From: Sphingomonas endolithica
GTDB taxonomy: Bacteria; Pseudomonadota; Alphaproteobacteria; Sphingomonadales; Sphingomonadaceae
Direction: 5' to 3'
Assembly (NCBI RefSeq): GCF_025231525.1
Contig: NZ_CP103057.1
Span: 4,029,802-4,093,801 of the forward strand
Length of the DNA: 64,000 nucleotides
Numbering within the stretch: position 1 is the stretch's first letter; every line of letters starts with the position of its first letter. Shown piece by piece: positions 16,234 to 24,913 of the stretch. Both the position numbers and the translations under genes were made by a program. The notes beneath the pieces are model-generated. The model saw only the letters and a program-made list of their open reading frames with translations, did not search any database and was not told the origin of the DNA.

Positions 16234-17358
16234 ATGACCTTTGCCTTCGACCAGCTCGTCTTCACGCCCGCCGATGTCGATCTGTCGCGTTCGCCGCTCA
16301 GCGGACAGATCGATGCGGAAACGTATGTGCTGGGCGCGTTCAATCCGGGCATGACGCGGTTGGCGAACGGCAACCTGTTGTTGATGGTGCGGGTGGCCGA
16401 GGCGCTGCGCAAGCCGATGCATGACGGGTTTATCCATGCGATCCGCTGGACGGCGGACGGCTATATGCTCGATGCCTGGGCGATCGAACATGTCGATACC
16501 AAGGACCCGCGCAAGTTCCTGATCCCCGGTGGCGGGTGGCGGGTGATGGCGCTGACGTCGCTGTCCTGGCTGTTGCCGGTCGAGCTTTCCGCCGACGGGC
16601 GCGAGATCGTGACGGTGCATTACGATCGCGCGATCGCGCCGGCGGCCGATTACCAATGCTACGGCGTCGAGGATGCGCGGATCAGCCAGGTGGACGGCCG
16701 CTATCTGATGACGACCTGTTCGGTGAGCCCGGAGCGGCATTGCACGACCCTGTACAGCTCGGACGATGCGCTCGACTGGACGCTGGAGGGCATCGTGCTC
16801 GATCACCAGAACAAGGACATGCTGATCTTCGAGGGCAAGGTGGGGAACAAGTTCTTCGCCCAAACGCGGCCGCTGGGCGACCTGTATTTCGCCTATCCGC
16901 CGGGCAGCGAATGGCGCGCGGGGCCGTCGATCAACCTGTCGAGCTCGCCCGATGCGCTGCACTGGAAGCCGTACGATAAGCCCGGCATCCGGCCGCATTC
17001 GGCGACGGTGTCGACCGCGCGGATGGGCGGCGGCGCGCCGCCGGTGCGGATCGCGGATGGCTGGCTCAGCTTGTGGCACGGCGTCGAGCCGTCTGGCGTG
17101 GTCGGCGTCTATCGCACCTATTGGTCGGTGCTGGATGCCGATGATCCCAGCATCGTCGTGCGCACCAGCCATCCGGCGCTGCTGGAGCCGTCGCCCGAGC
17201 TGACCGAGCCGCTGAAGGAGCTGATGTATCTGGATGGCGTGGTGTTCACCACGGGAATCGCGGATGGCGGCGACCATTATGTGGTGGCGAGCGGGGAGGC
17301 GGACCTGGCATGCCGGATCACGCATATCGATAAGGCGGTGTTTGCGCCTGGGGGGTGA
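16234..17358 (+). CDS. Glycoside hydrolase family 130 protein
   Basis: A 374-residue five-bladed beta-propeller protein of family GH130, whose known members are phosphorylases or hydrolases of beta-mannosides. The family signature YQCYGVEDARISQVDGRYLM is near residues 140-160. Other conserved pieces are FNPGMTRLANGNLLLMVRVAE and DMLIFEGKVGNKF. There is no signal peptide, so it acts in the cytosol, as expected of a phosphorylase. I chose the ATG at 16234 because GAGGA lies seven bases upstream; an ATG at 16210 is in frame but overlaps the edge of a repeat. No other mannan-use gene is adjacent. Confidence 0.85.
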   Translation: MTFAFDQLVFTPADVDLSRSPLSGQIDAETYVLGAFNPGMTRLANGNLLLMVRVAEALRKPMHDGFIHAIRWTADGYMLDAWAIEHVDTKDPRKFLIPGGGWRVMALTSLSWLLPVELSADGREIVTVHYDRAIAPAADYQCYGVEDARISQVDGRYLMTTCSVSPERHCTTLYSSDDALDWTLEGIVLDHQNKDMLIFEGKVGNKFFAQTRPLGDLYFAYPPGSEWRAGPSINLSSSPDALHWKPYDKPGIRPHSATVSTARMGGGAPPVRIADGWLSLWHGVEPSGVVGVYRTYWSVLDADDPSIVVRTSHPALLEPSPELTEPLKELMYLDGVVFTTGIADGGDHYVVASGEADLACRITHIDKAVFAPGG

Positions 17359-17429
17359 TGCGGCGGGGGTTGCGGGTTGATCTGTCGCCCCTGACTTGTG
17401 TCCCGCTTATTCCCCGCCAGCGCGTATGC

Positions 17430-17525
17430 GTCATTCCCGCGTAGGCGGGAATCCATAATGGCGAAGGTTCATTCTCTCTCACGACGGTTGGAGACTATGG
17501 ATCCCCGCCTTCGCGGGGATGACGG
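17430..17525. repeat. Intergenic inverted repeat, family E
   Basis: GTCATTCCCGCGTAGGCGGG plus AATCCATA opens and TATGGATCCCCGCCTTCGCG plus GGGATGAC closes the element; the outer halves are complementary and each arm self-folds. First of three elements in the 460-base gene-free stretch 17359-17818. Confidence 0.8.
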
Positions 17526-17600
17526 GAGGGGTTTGCGATCGGGATGAGCATCGGCTGTCCTCGGGGACGATTGGGAGCCTTGAGGAACCTCATCAACGGC

Positions 17601-17678
17601 GTTCTCCCGCGAAAGCGGGGGCCCAGGGCCATAAGGGATGGCGTTTGCGACCCTGGGCTCCCGCTTTCGCGGGAGAAC
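17601..17678. repeat. Intergenic inverted repeat, family F
   Basis: GTTCTCCCGCGAAAGCGGGG plus GCCCAGGG and CCCTGGGCTCCCGCTTTCGC plus GGGAGAAC are complementary apart from one base. Second element of the same island. Confidence 0.8.
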
Positions 17679-17773
17679 ATTGGTGGTCTTGTGCAACGGT
17701 AGCATCGACTTGTTCCGGGAGGCGCCGTGCCGCATGGCCTGCGTCTAGGTCACCACGGTCATTGAGAGCCGCT

Positions 17774-17805
17774 TGGTGGACCCCGGAACACGTCCGGGGT
17801 GACGA
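17774..17805. repeat. Half copy of family B repeat
   Basis: TTGGTGGACCCCGGAACACG followed by TCCGGGGTGACG matches the right arm of the family B copies. It ends only about 13 bases before the ZIP transporter start, so it sits in that gene's 5' leader. Confidence 0.7.
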
Positions 17806-17818
17806 CAGGGACGTGAAT

Positions 17819-18571
17819 ATGCTCGAGGCTGGTTTTTGGGGATTGGTCGGGGGTTCGGCGCTGATCCTTGGCGCGTTGATCGCGTATTTTGCGACGCTGC
17901 CGCAGCGGCTGATTGCGGGGGTGATGGCGGTGGGGGCGGGGGTGTTGATCTCGGCGGTGGCGTTCGACCTGATGGACGAGGCGTTTCGCCAGGGTGGGTT
18001 CGGATCGACGGCGGCGGGATTCCTGGGTGGGGCGGTGGTGTATACCGCGGCGAACATCTTCATCTCGAAGCGGGGGGCGCGGCATCGCAAGCGCTCCGGA
18101 TCGAACGACGACAAGCGCCAGCCGAATGCGGACGAAGGCGGCGGCGGCCTGGCGATCGCGGTCGGCGCGTTGCTCGACGGGATCCCGGAATCGGTGGTGA
18201 TCGGGGTGAGCCTGATCGGCGGCACGGGCGTGAGTGCGGTAACGGTGGCGGCGGTGTTCCTGTCGAACGTGCCCGAGGGCCTGTCGAGCGCCGCGGGGAT
18301 GAAGAAGGCTGGGCGATCGGCGCGCTACATCTTTGGCGTGTGGACCGGGATTGCGCTTGCCTCCGGCGCGGCGGCGATGCTCGGCAATGTCGCGCTGGCG
18401 GGGGCGGCGCCGCAGGTGATCGCGGCGGTGACGGCCGTGGCGGCGGGCGCGATCCTGGCCATGCTGGTCGACACGATGATCCCAGAGGCGACCGAGGCGA
18501 CGCACGATTATAGCGGGCTGATCGCGGTGGTCGGCTTCCTACTGGCGTTCGTGCTGACCAAGTCGGGATGA
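17819..18571 (+). CDS. ZIP-family metal transporter
   Basis: A 250-residue membrane protein of the ZIP family, which imports divalent metals such as zinc into the cytosol. About eight hydrophobic segments are visible. The metal-path helices read LLDGIPESVVIGV and LSNVPEGLSSA, so Asp and Asn stand where many ZIPs have His (the HNxPEG type); the PE/PEG core is kept. A basic, polar loop (SKRGARHRKRSGSNDDKRQ) separates helices 3 and 4. The ATG at 17819 follows AGGGA at a suitable distance. The gene begins right after a repeat half-element; a glycosyltransferase follows 56 bases downstream. Confidence 0.88.
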   Translation: MLEAGFWGLVGGSALILGALIAYFATLPQRLIAGVMAVGAGVLISAVAFDLMDEAFRQGGFGSTAAGFLGGAVVYTAANIFISKRGARHRKRSGSNDDKRQPNADEGGGGLAIAVGALLDGIPESVVIGVSLIGGTGVSAVTVAAVFLSNVPEGLSSAAGMKKAGRSARYIFGVWTGIALASGAAAMLGNVALAGAAPQVIAAVTAVAAGAILAMLVDTMIPEATEATHDYSGLIAVVGFLLAFVLTKSG

Positions 18572-18627
18572 GCGCGTTGCACAAGGATGACCGCGCCGGA
18601 TTTTGCCGCTAGGCACGGCACAAGATC

Positions 18628-19764
18628 ATGGCCCAGCCCGTCAACATCCTGCACCTGCATTCGGCGTTCGACCTGGGCGGCAAGGAAGCGCGCGCGGTAC
18701 GGCTGATGAACGCGTTCGGGGACCGTGCGCGGCACACGATCGTGTCGGGCATGCCCGATCAGTTGAGCGCGCGGGATGCCATCGCGCCGGGCATCCGATA
18801 CGAGATCGCGCAAGATCCGCCACCGCTGACCGGGCGGCCATCGGTCGCGCGGTATGAAGCGATCGCGCGGTTCATGCGGCGCTTCGACCTGGTGCTGACG
18901 TACAATTGGGGCGCGATCGACGGGGTGATGGCCAAGCGTGCGTTCGGCAAGGGAACGCCGCCGCTGGTGCATCACGAGGACGGGTTCAACAGCGACGAGG
19001 CCGGCGGGCTGAAGCGCGAGCGCAATTACTATCGCCGCTTCGCGCTGCCGGCGGCTTATGCGCTGGCCGTGCCGTCCGAGGCCTTGCACCGCATCGCGCT
19101 GGACGTGTGGAAGCAGCCGGTGGCGCGCGTGCACCGCATCGTCAACGGCATCGCCACCGCCGCTTATGCCGGGCCGTGCGACCCCAAGGCGATACCGGGG
19201 TTCAAGCGCAAGCCGGGCGAAGTCGTGGTGGGCACGCTGGCGGGCCTGCGCGCGGTGAAGGACCTGCCGATGCTGGTGCGCGCGGTGGGCGGCTGTTCGT
19301 CGCGCATCCGGCTGGTGATTGTCGGCGACGGGCCGGAGCGGCAGAACATCCTGGCTGCGGCGCAGAACATGGGCATCGCCGACAAGCTGCTGCTGCCGGG
19401 CTTCCTGCCCCGGCCGCATCTTTATGTCGGCCTGTTCGACATCATGGCAATGTCGTCGAGGAGCGAGCAGTTTCCGATCGCGGTGATCGAGGGCATGGCG
19501 GCGGGGCTGCCGATCGCCGCGCCGCCGGTCGGCGACGTGCCACAGATGGTGGCGGCGGAGAATGCGCCGTTCATCACCGAGCATGCCGGCGAAGTGCGGC
19601 TGCGCGATGCCATCGAGGCGCTGGCGCGCGATGCGGGGTTGCGGTCTCGCGTCGGCGCGGCCAATCGGGCGAAAGCGGCGGCGGAGTTCGACGAAAGCGT
19701 GATGATCGCACGCTATGCGTCGCTCTACGAAGCTGCAATGGGGCGTCCGGGGTGCCTTTGTTGA
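18628..19764 (+). CDS. Group 1 glycosyltransferase (GT4-like)
   Basis: A 378-residue GT-B-fold glycosyltransferase. The N-terminal HLHSAFDLGGKEARAVRLMNAF carries the glycine loop after beta-1. The C-terminal domain has VGTLAGLRAVKDLPMLVRA, LVIVGDGPERQNI, LPGFLPRP, and the donor-binding SSRSEQFPIAVIEGMAAGLPIAAPPVGD with the EX7E-like Glu pair. There is no membrane anchor. The donor is probably a nucleotide sugar, and the acceptor is unknown (lipid or exopolysaccharide). It lies alone between the ZIP gene and a flavin oxidoreductase gene rather than in a polysaccharide cluster. Confidence 0.9.
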   Translation: MAQPVNILHLHSAFDLGGKEARAVRLMNAFGDRARHTIVSGMPDQLSARDAIAPGIRYEIAQDPPPLTGRPSVARYEAIARFMRRFDLVLTYNWGAIDGVMAKRAFGKGTPPLVHHEDGFNSDEAGGLKRERNYYRRFALPAAYALAVPSEALHRIALDVWKQPVARVHRIVNGIATAAYAGPCDPKAIPGFKRKPGEVVVGTLAGLRAVKDLPMLVRAVGGCSSRIRLVIVGDGPERQNILAAAQNMGIADKLLLPGFLPRPHLYVGLFDIMAMSSRSEQFPIAVIEGMAAGLPIAAPPVGDVPQMVAAENAPFITEHAGEVRLRDAIEALARDAGLRSRVGAANRAKAAAEFDESVMIARYASLYEAAMGRPGCLC

Positions 19765-19827
19765 GTCGGCATTCGCTGGGTGGCATCCTTTCGCTGTATC
19801 AAACGTATGTTCATTGCGGAGTAGGTC

Positions 19828-21231
19828 GTGTTCAAAGGTCTGAAGCCCATCGTCTATAATGGCCGCGAGGTCTGGCCGCTCGTCGAGGGTGGCAAGGGCG
19901 TGGCTGCGACGAACCATGCCTCGGCCGGCGCCTGGGCGGCAGCCGGCGGGATCGGCACCGTCTCGGCCGTGAATGCCGACAGCTACGACCCCGACGGCAA
20001 GATCATTCCGCAGATCTACCGCGCGCTGACCCGGCGCGAGCGGCACGAGGAATTGATCGAGTATGCGATCGAGGGCGCGGTGCAGCAGGTGCAGCGCGCC
20101 TACGACATTGCCAGCGGCAAGGGTGCGATCAACATCAACGTGCTGTGGGAAATGGGCGGGGCGCAGCGCATCCTGCACGGCGTGCTGGAGCGGACGCGTG
20201 GGCTGGTCGCCGGCGTGACCTGTGGTGCGGGCATGCCGTACAAGTTGAGCGAGATCGCCGCGTCCTACAACGTGACATACCTGCCGATCATCAGTTCGGG
20301 CCGGGCGTTTCGGGCATTGTGGAAGCGGGCTTATTCCAAGGCATCCGAATTCCTGTCGGGCGTGGTGTATGAGGATCCGTGGCTGGCGGGCGGGCATAAC
20401 GGGCTCAGCAACGCCGAGGATCCGCTGAAGCCGCAGGACCCCTATCCGCGCGTCAAGGAGTTGCGCGACGTGATGCGCGAGGGCGGGATATCCGACGACG
20501 TGCCGATCATCATGGCCGGCGGCGTGTGGTATCTGCGCGACTGGAGCAACTGGATCGACAATCCCGAGCTTGGCAGCATCGCCTTCCAGTTCGGCACGCG
20601 GCCGTTGCTGACGCGCGAGAGCCCGATCCCGGAGGATTGGAAGAACAAGCTGATGAACATCGAGCCGGGCGAGGTGCTGCTGCACAAATTCTCACCGACG
20701 GGCTTCTATTCGAGCGCGGTGCGCAACCCGTTCCTGCGGCTGCTGGAGGCGCGTTCCGACCGGCAGATTGCTTTCTCGACGCAGGAGGCGGGCGACCATG
20801 TGTTCCAGCTCGACGTCGGGGTGAAGGGCCGGAACTTCTGGGTGACGCGCGGCGATTTGCTGCGTGCGCGGCAGTGGTTCGGCGAGGGCTTCACCGATGC
20901 GCTGAAGACGCCCGACAATACGCTGGTCTATGTGACGCCGGAGGAGAAAGCGTGGATCCGCAAGGACCAGGCCGATTGCATGGGCTGTCTTAGCCAGTGT
21001 GCCTTCTCGTCCTGGGCGGATAGCGAGACCAATTCGACCGGGCGGCTGGCCGATCCGCGCAGCTTCTGCATCCAGAAGACGCTGCAGGATATCGCGCATG
21101 GCGGGCCGATCGACGAGAATCTGATGTTCGCCGGGCACGGCGCGTATAATTTCAAGAAGGATCCGTTCTATTCGAACGGGTTCGTGCCGACGGTGAAGCA
21201 GCTGGTCGATCGCATCCTGACTGGCGATTGA
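19828..21231 (+). CDS. Nitronate monooxygenase-like flavin oxidoreductase
   Basis: A 467-residue TIM-barrel FMN protein of the nitronate monooxygenase/2-nitropropane dioxygenase superfamily. Landmarks are VTCGAGMPYKLSEIAA, YLPIISSGRAFRALWKRA, IMAGGVWYL, and FQFGTRPLLT (phosphate-binding). It is about 100 residues longer than typical enzymes. The extra C-terminal part has a Cys group, ADCMGCLSQCAFSSW and RSFCIQK (C-x2-C-x3-C plus one), which may bind metal or a cluster. The start is GTG at 19828 with GGAG just upstream. The substrate is unknown; NAD(P)H-dependent flavin reduction is the cautious alternative. Confidence 0.82.
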   Translation: MFKGLKPIVYNGREVWPLVEGGKGVAATNHASAGAWAAAGGIGTVSAVNADSYDPDGKIIPQIYRALTRRERHEELIEYAIEGAVQQVQRAYDIASGKGAININVLWEMGGAQRILHGVLERTRGLVAGVTCGAGMPYKLSEIAASYNVTYLPIISSGRAFRALWKRAYSKASEFLSGVVYEDPWLAGGHNGLSNAEDPLKPQDPYPRVKELRDVMREGGISDDVPIIMAGGVWYLRDWSNWIDNPELGSIAFQFGTRPLLTRESPIPEDWKNKLMNIEPGEVLLHKFSPTGFYSSAVRNPFLRLLEARSDRQIAFSTQEAGDHVFQLDVGVKGRNFWVTRGDLLRARQWFGEGFTDALKTPDNTLVYVTPEEKAWIRKDQADCMGCLSQCAFSSWADSETNSTGRLADPRSFCIQKTLQDIAHGGPIDENLMFAGHGAYNFKKDPFYSNGFVPTVKQLVDRILTGD

Positions 21232-21291
21232 GCGTGGCCGATGCGTAGCGTTGGGCTATGTGTCGGGGGTAGGTCTTACAGGAGAACGAGC

Positions 21292-21825
21292 ATGCGCATC
21301 GCGATCGTCACCGCAGCAATCGCTGCACTGGGTCTGTCGGCCTGTAACCGGGATGACGTTGCCGTGGGCGCGCCGATGGCCGGCGGCGCGCGGGCGACGG
21401 CGACGCTGCGCACGGCGGACGGCGCCGAGGTCGGGCGGGTCAGCGCGAGCGAAGTGGCCGGCGGCGTGCGCTTCACGATCGATGCACGCGGCATGCCGCC
21501 GGGCACGCACGGCGCGCATGTGCACACGACCGGGCTGTGCGATGCGCCCGATTTCACCACCGCGGGGCCGCATTGGAACCCGACGGCGATGAAGCACGGC
21601 ACGATGAACCCGCAGGGGCCGCACGAGGGCGACTTGCCGAACCTGATCGTCGGCACCGATGGCCGCGGGACGCTGGGCATCACCATTCCGGGCGCGACGA
21701 TGGCCGGTTTGTTCGACACCGACGGATCGGCGCTGGTGGTGCATGCCGGCGCGGACGACCTGATGACCGATCCGTCCGGCAATAGCGGCGGGCGGATCGC
21801 GTGCGGCGTGCTGGTCGCGGGCTGA
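21292..21825 (+). CDS. sodC: Cu-Zn superoxide dismutase, lipoprotein
   Basis: A 177-residue SodC that dismutates periplasmic superoxide. The signal sequence ends in a lipobox LSAC with Cys18, so it should be lipid-anchored. All metal ligands are present: HVHTTGLC (copper His pair), GPHWNP (bridging His), HGTMNPQGPHEGDLPN (zinc His residues and Asp), and VVHAGADD. The active-site Arg is in GGRIACGV, and two conserved Cys residues can form the usual disulfide. The start at 21292 follows AGGAGA. It is on the same strand as the flavin enzyme but 60 bases away, so it may have its own promoter. Confidence 0.95.
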   Translation: MRIAIVTAAIAALGLSACNRDDVAVGAPMAGGARATATLRTADGAEVGRVSASEVAGGVRFTIDARGMPPGTHGAHVHTTGLCDAPDFTTAGPHWNPTAMKHGTMNPQGPHEGDLPNLIVGTDGRGTLGITIPGATMAGLFDTDGSALVVHAGADDLMTDPSGNSGGRIACGVLVAG

Positions 21826-21901
21826 GCGATCCGGGGTTTTCCGCGCTCGGCCGACCGCTTTTGTAAAGAAATGTTGCTGGGACCGGATCGGGCCAAATCG
21901 C

Positions 21902-21930
21902 TTGAAAAGGCGTGGCTGAACGCCGATATT
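21902..21930 (+). promoter_or_regulatory. Candidate sigma-70 promoter of the Bax-inhibitor-1 gene
   Basis: TTGAAA (21902-21907) and GATATT (21925-21930) are separated by exactly 17 bases, 44 bases upstream of the ATG at 21974. The ribosome binding site AAAGGAG (21957-21963) is at a normal distance. Confidence 0.5.
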
Positions 21931-21973
21931 CGAACGTATCCGGCATGAGGCCGGCTAAAGGAGTTTTTTGGAA

Positions 21974-22711
<738 letters not shown>

Positions 22712-22733
22712 TCCCTGCCAGGATCGTGATCGG

Positions 22734-22768
22734 AGGCCCGGCGAGTTGTTCGCCGGGCCTTTTCTTTT
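22734..22768 (+). terminator. Rho-independent terminator after the BI-1 gene
   Basis: An 11-bp perfect stem (AGGCCCGGCGA with TCGCCGGGCCT), a 5-base loop and a T-rich tail TTTCTTTT, 22 bases after the stop codon. Confidence 0.9.
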
Positions 22769-22812
22769 GTCCGGCGTCGGCGGATCATGCGCCGGCCCCA
22801 AGGATAGTGGTT

Positions 22813-23967
22813 ATGCGCCTGTCGATCGACGTGCTGCTGGATTATTGGATCAACGACAGTGCCGAGGTGCTGTTGCAGATCGAGGCGGCGGCGATGGCCG
22901 ACCAGTATCTCGAGCAGCAGGACCTGCGCGTCTATTGCACCGAGCCGCTGACCGCGGTGCCGGGCGAGGACGCGATCGGGCAGCGCACCTGGGCCAAGGG
23001 GCAGGGCAGCTTCCTGGTCGAGTATAAGGCGGTGGTGGCGATCGATCGCGCCGGGGTGGATTTCTTGCAATTGCCGGCGACCGATCTGTCCGACCTGCCG
23101 GGCGACGCCGTGCCGTATCTGATGCCGAGCCGCTATTGCGAGTCCGACCGTTTCGAAGGGTTCGTTCAGGCGGAGTTCGGCGGCTTGCGCGGCGGTGCGC
23201 TGGCGGCGGCGATCGGCGATTGGGTGCGCAGCAACCTCAGCTATCAATGCGGCACCAGCAGCGGCGTGACCACGGCATTGATGACCTTTGCCGACCGGCG
23301 CGGCGTGTGCCGCGATTACGCGCATCTGGTCGTAGCGCTGGCGCGGGCGGGCGGCATTCCGGCGCGCTGCGTGTCGGCCTATGCGCCGGGCGTCGAGCCG
23401 CCTGATTTCCATGCCGTCGCCGAAGTGTGGCTGGCCGGCGGCTGGCACCTGATCGATGCGACGGGGATGGCAGCGTGCGGCGACATGGTGCGCGTGGCGG
23501 TGGGTCGCGATGCAACGGACATCGCGTTCATGACGATCTTCGGCAGCGCGATCATGAATCGGCAGACTGTGTCCGTCACGCTGTTGGACGATGGCGGAAC
23601 GGCTTCACCACCTGATCGTTCTAATGCCGGAACAGCCGAGGGAGGATTGGCGATGGACGACAACATGATCGACGGGAAGGCGCTGGACGGCCTTTCGGTC
23701 GCACCGCCGGATCCGGATGCAGGCGACGAGGATGCGACGCATATCCACGATCCGCGTCAGGATGCCGGACAGGACAAGTCGATCGCGGAGCGACTGCAGC
23801 GCGACCCCGAGAACCAGGACGCGCGGCTGGACGCCGGGCTGGACGAGTCGATGGACGCATCCGATCCGCCGGCCTCGACGCAGCCGGTGCACAATACTGC
23901 ACCGCCTGAGTCGTCCGGCTTCGATGCTGCGGCGGAAGCGCGGTTGAGGGCCAACAAGCAGGACTAA
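22813..23967 (+). CDS. Transglutaminase-like protein with acidic C-terminal extension
   Basis: A 384-codon frame. Residues 1-260 are a bacterial transglutaminase-like (papain-fold) protein: an N-terminal beta domain (MRLSIDVLLDYWI), then the catalytic triad region with Cys in ADRRGVCRDYAHLVVALARA, His in DFHAVAEVWLAG, and Asp in WHLIDATGM. Such proteins are usually peptidases or cross-linking enzymes. The family normally ends near TVSVTLLDD, but here the frame continues through a Ser/Pro/Gly-rich linker into about 100 acidic, disordered residues. That tail has its own ATG and strong ribosome binding site (see 23653). The domain call is firm; whether the fusion is real is not. Confidence 0.85.
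   Translation: MRLSIDVLLDYWINDSAEVLLQIEAAAMADQYLEQQDLRVYCTEPLTAVPGEDAIGQRTWAKGQGSFLVEYKAVVAIDRAGVDFLQLPATDLSDLPGDAVPYLMPSRYCESDRFEGFVQAEFGGLRGGALAAAIGDWVRSNLSYQCGTSSGVTTALMTFADRRGVCRDYAHLVVALARAGGIPARCVSAYAPGVEPPDFHAVAEVWLAGGWHLIDATGMAACGDMVRVAVGRDATDIAFMTIFGSAIMNRQTVSVTLLDDGGTASPPDRSNAGTAEGGLAMDDNMIDGKALDGLSVAPPDPDAGDEDATHIHDPRQDAGQDKSIAERLQRDPENQDARLDAGLDESMDASDPPASTQPVHNTAPPESSGFDAAAEARLRANKQD
23653..23967 (+). other. Internal in-frame ORF: possible separate small acidic protein
   Basis: The ATG at 23653 is preceded by GAGGGAGGA at a good distance and would give a 104-residue acidic, probably unstructured protein ending at the same stop as the transglutaminase frame. It contains KSIAERLQRDPENQDARLDA and the tract GLDESMDASDPPASTQP, which I recall from small stand-alone sphingomonad proteins of unknown function. 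It is likely an independent or alternatively translated product, joined upstream because the transglutaminase stop is missing. Function unknown. Confidence 0.5.
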
Positions 23968-23991
23968 GCTGCTTGCAGGGTAATTCGGGCG

Positions 23992-24020
23992 AGCCCGTCA
24001 CCAGCCGGTGGCGGGCTTTT
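23992..24020 (+). terminator. Rho-independent terminator after the transglutaminase gene
   Basis: An 11-bp stem (AGCCCGTCACC with GGTGGCGGGCT, one G-U pair) with loop AGCC, followed by TTT, 25 bases after the stop. Confidence 0.8.
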
Positions 24021-24053
24021 CTGTGTTCGGAGCGCGATGGCTTCACTTTAGGC

Positions 24054-24119
24054 CGTGTCGAACGAAGTCGAGACACCTTCCCAAGTGCGGGTGTCTCGAC
24101 TTCGCTCTACACGAACGGG
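24054..24119. repeat. Intergenic inverted repeat, family D
   Basis: CGTGTCGAACGAAGTCGAGA plus CACC and GGTGTCTCGACTTCGCTCTA plus CACG are complementary with about three mismatches, separated by 12 bases. The right edge ends ACGAACGGG, like family C. It is in the 394-base gap 23968-24361, which otherwise holds a terminator and one doubtful short frame. Confidence 0.8.
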
Positions 24120-24165
24120 AGGGGATGAATCCACCGAGGTCGTCAAGTTCTAGCCGATCCATCAT

Positions 24166-24285
24166 GTGGCCCAAGTGTCGCAACTGCGCGGGATTTCGGG
24201 CGATCGTCCGTTGCCGGTCGATGGTGTGTTGCAACGCACAACCATCTATGATGCCATGCAGATTGTCAGCCGACGCAAGCGTTGA
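24166..24285 (+). pseudogene. Possible short coding remnant
   Basis: A 39-codon frame (from GTG at 24166, limited upstream by TAG at 24151) reads VSQLRGISGDRPLPVDGVL, then QRTTIYDAMQIVSRRKR before TGA. The composition looks protein-like, but there is no ribosome binding site and I recognise no family. It could be the 3' end of a lost gene or chance. Confidence 0.2.
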
Positions 24286-24361
24286 GGATGTCGTTAACCA
24301 TCCAGGCGCATGATCGCTGGACTGGCATGCTGCAGTTCCACGACCTGGGCGGGGTGACGAT

Positions 24362-24913
24362 ATGGCTTCCAAGATGAAACCGGCCACTGGCACGATGACC
24401 CTGGCCGAGATGAAGGAGTTTGCGAGCTTTCCGGCAGCGACGCAGCGCTACGTGCGCCGCTCGCTCGACATCGGGCTCGACCGCGACGATGCGATGCGCC
24501 GCTGGTCGCGCGACGTCGTCGAAGCGGCCAGCATCCGCGCGCAGGCACGGCTGTACGAGCGGCTGCCGGCGATCCGCGCGATCGTGCCCGACGATAGCGG
24601 GCTGGACGCGATCGAGCCGTTCATGGCGCCGCTGATGACGATCACCGCGTTCGACCTGGGGCAGGGGCGGCTGACCACCTTCTCGGCCTATCGCTTCCTG
24701 TACGAGCGCGTGATCGGCCCCGACGTGCGGCCCTGGCTACCCGCCGCCTTCTGCGCCGCCGCCGCGCTGCCGCATTTGCACCCCGATCTGCGCCGCAAGC
24801 TGCTGCAGTCGATCAGCGAAGCGGCGGCCACCGCCTCGGGCTGGTCGAACCGGGCGCCGGCCTTCTTCCCGAACTGGGTGGAAAAGGTGGAGGCAGGGGC
24901 GCTGCCGCATTGA
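24362..24913 (+). CDS. Hypothetical protein (unrecognised)
   Basis: A 183-residue soluble, helix-rich protein that I do not recognise. It is rich in Ala and Arg and has no signal peptide or membrane helix. A middle segment reads IEPFMAPLMTITAFDLGQGR, and the C-terminal part has LPHLHPDLRRKLLQSISEA. Codon use looks like the rest of the chromosome (third positions mostly G or C). GGCGGGG lies just before the ATG. The stop overlaps the TTG start of the following membrane-protein gene, so the two are probably translated together and may act together. Confidence 0.7.
   Translation: MASKMKPATGTMTLAEMKEFASFPAATQRYVRRSLDIGLDRDDAMRRWSRDVVEAASIRAQARLYERLPAIRAIVPDDSGLDAIEPFMAPLMTITAFDLGQGRLTTFSAYRFLYERVIGPDVRPWLPAAFCAAAALPHLHPDLRRKLLQSISEAAATASGWSNRAPAFFPNWVEKVEAGALPH

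Noticed and set aside
24043..24393. 116-codon minus-strand frame downstream of the transglutaminase
   Set aside because: It runs through the inverted repeat, has no ribosome binding site or recognisable motif, and its repeat-derived part is clearly non-coding.
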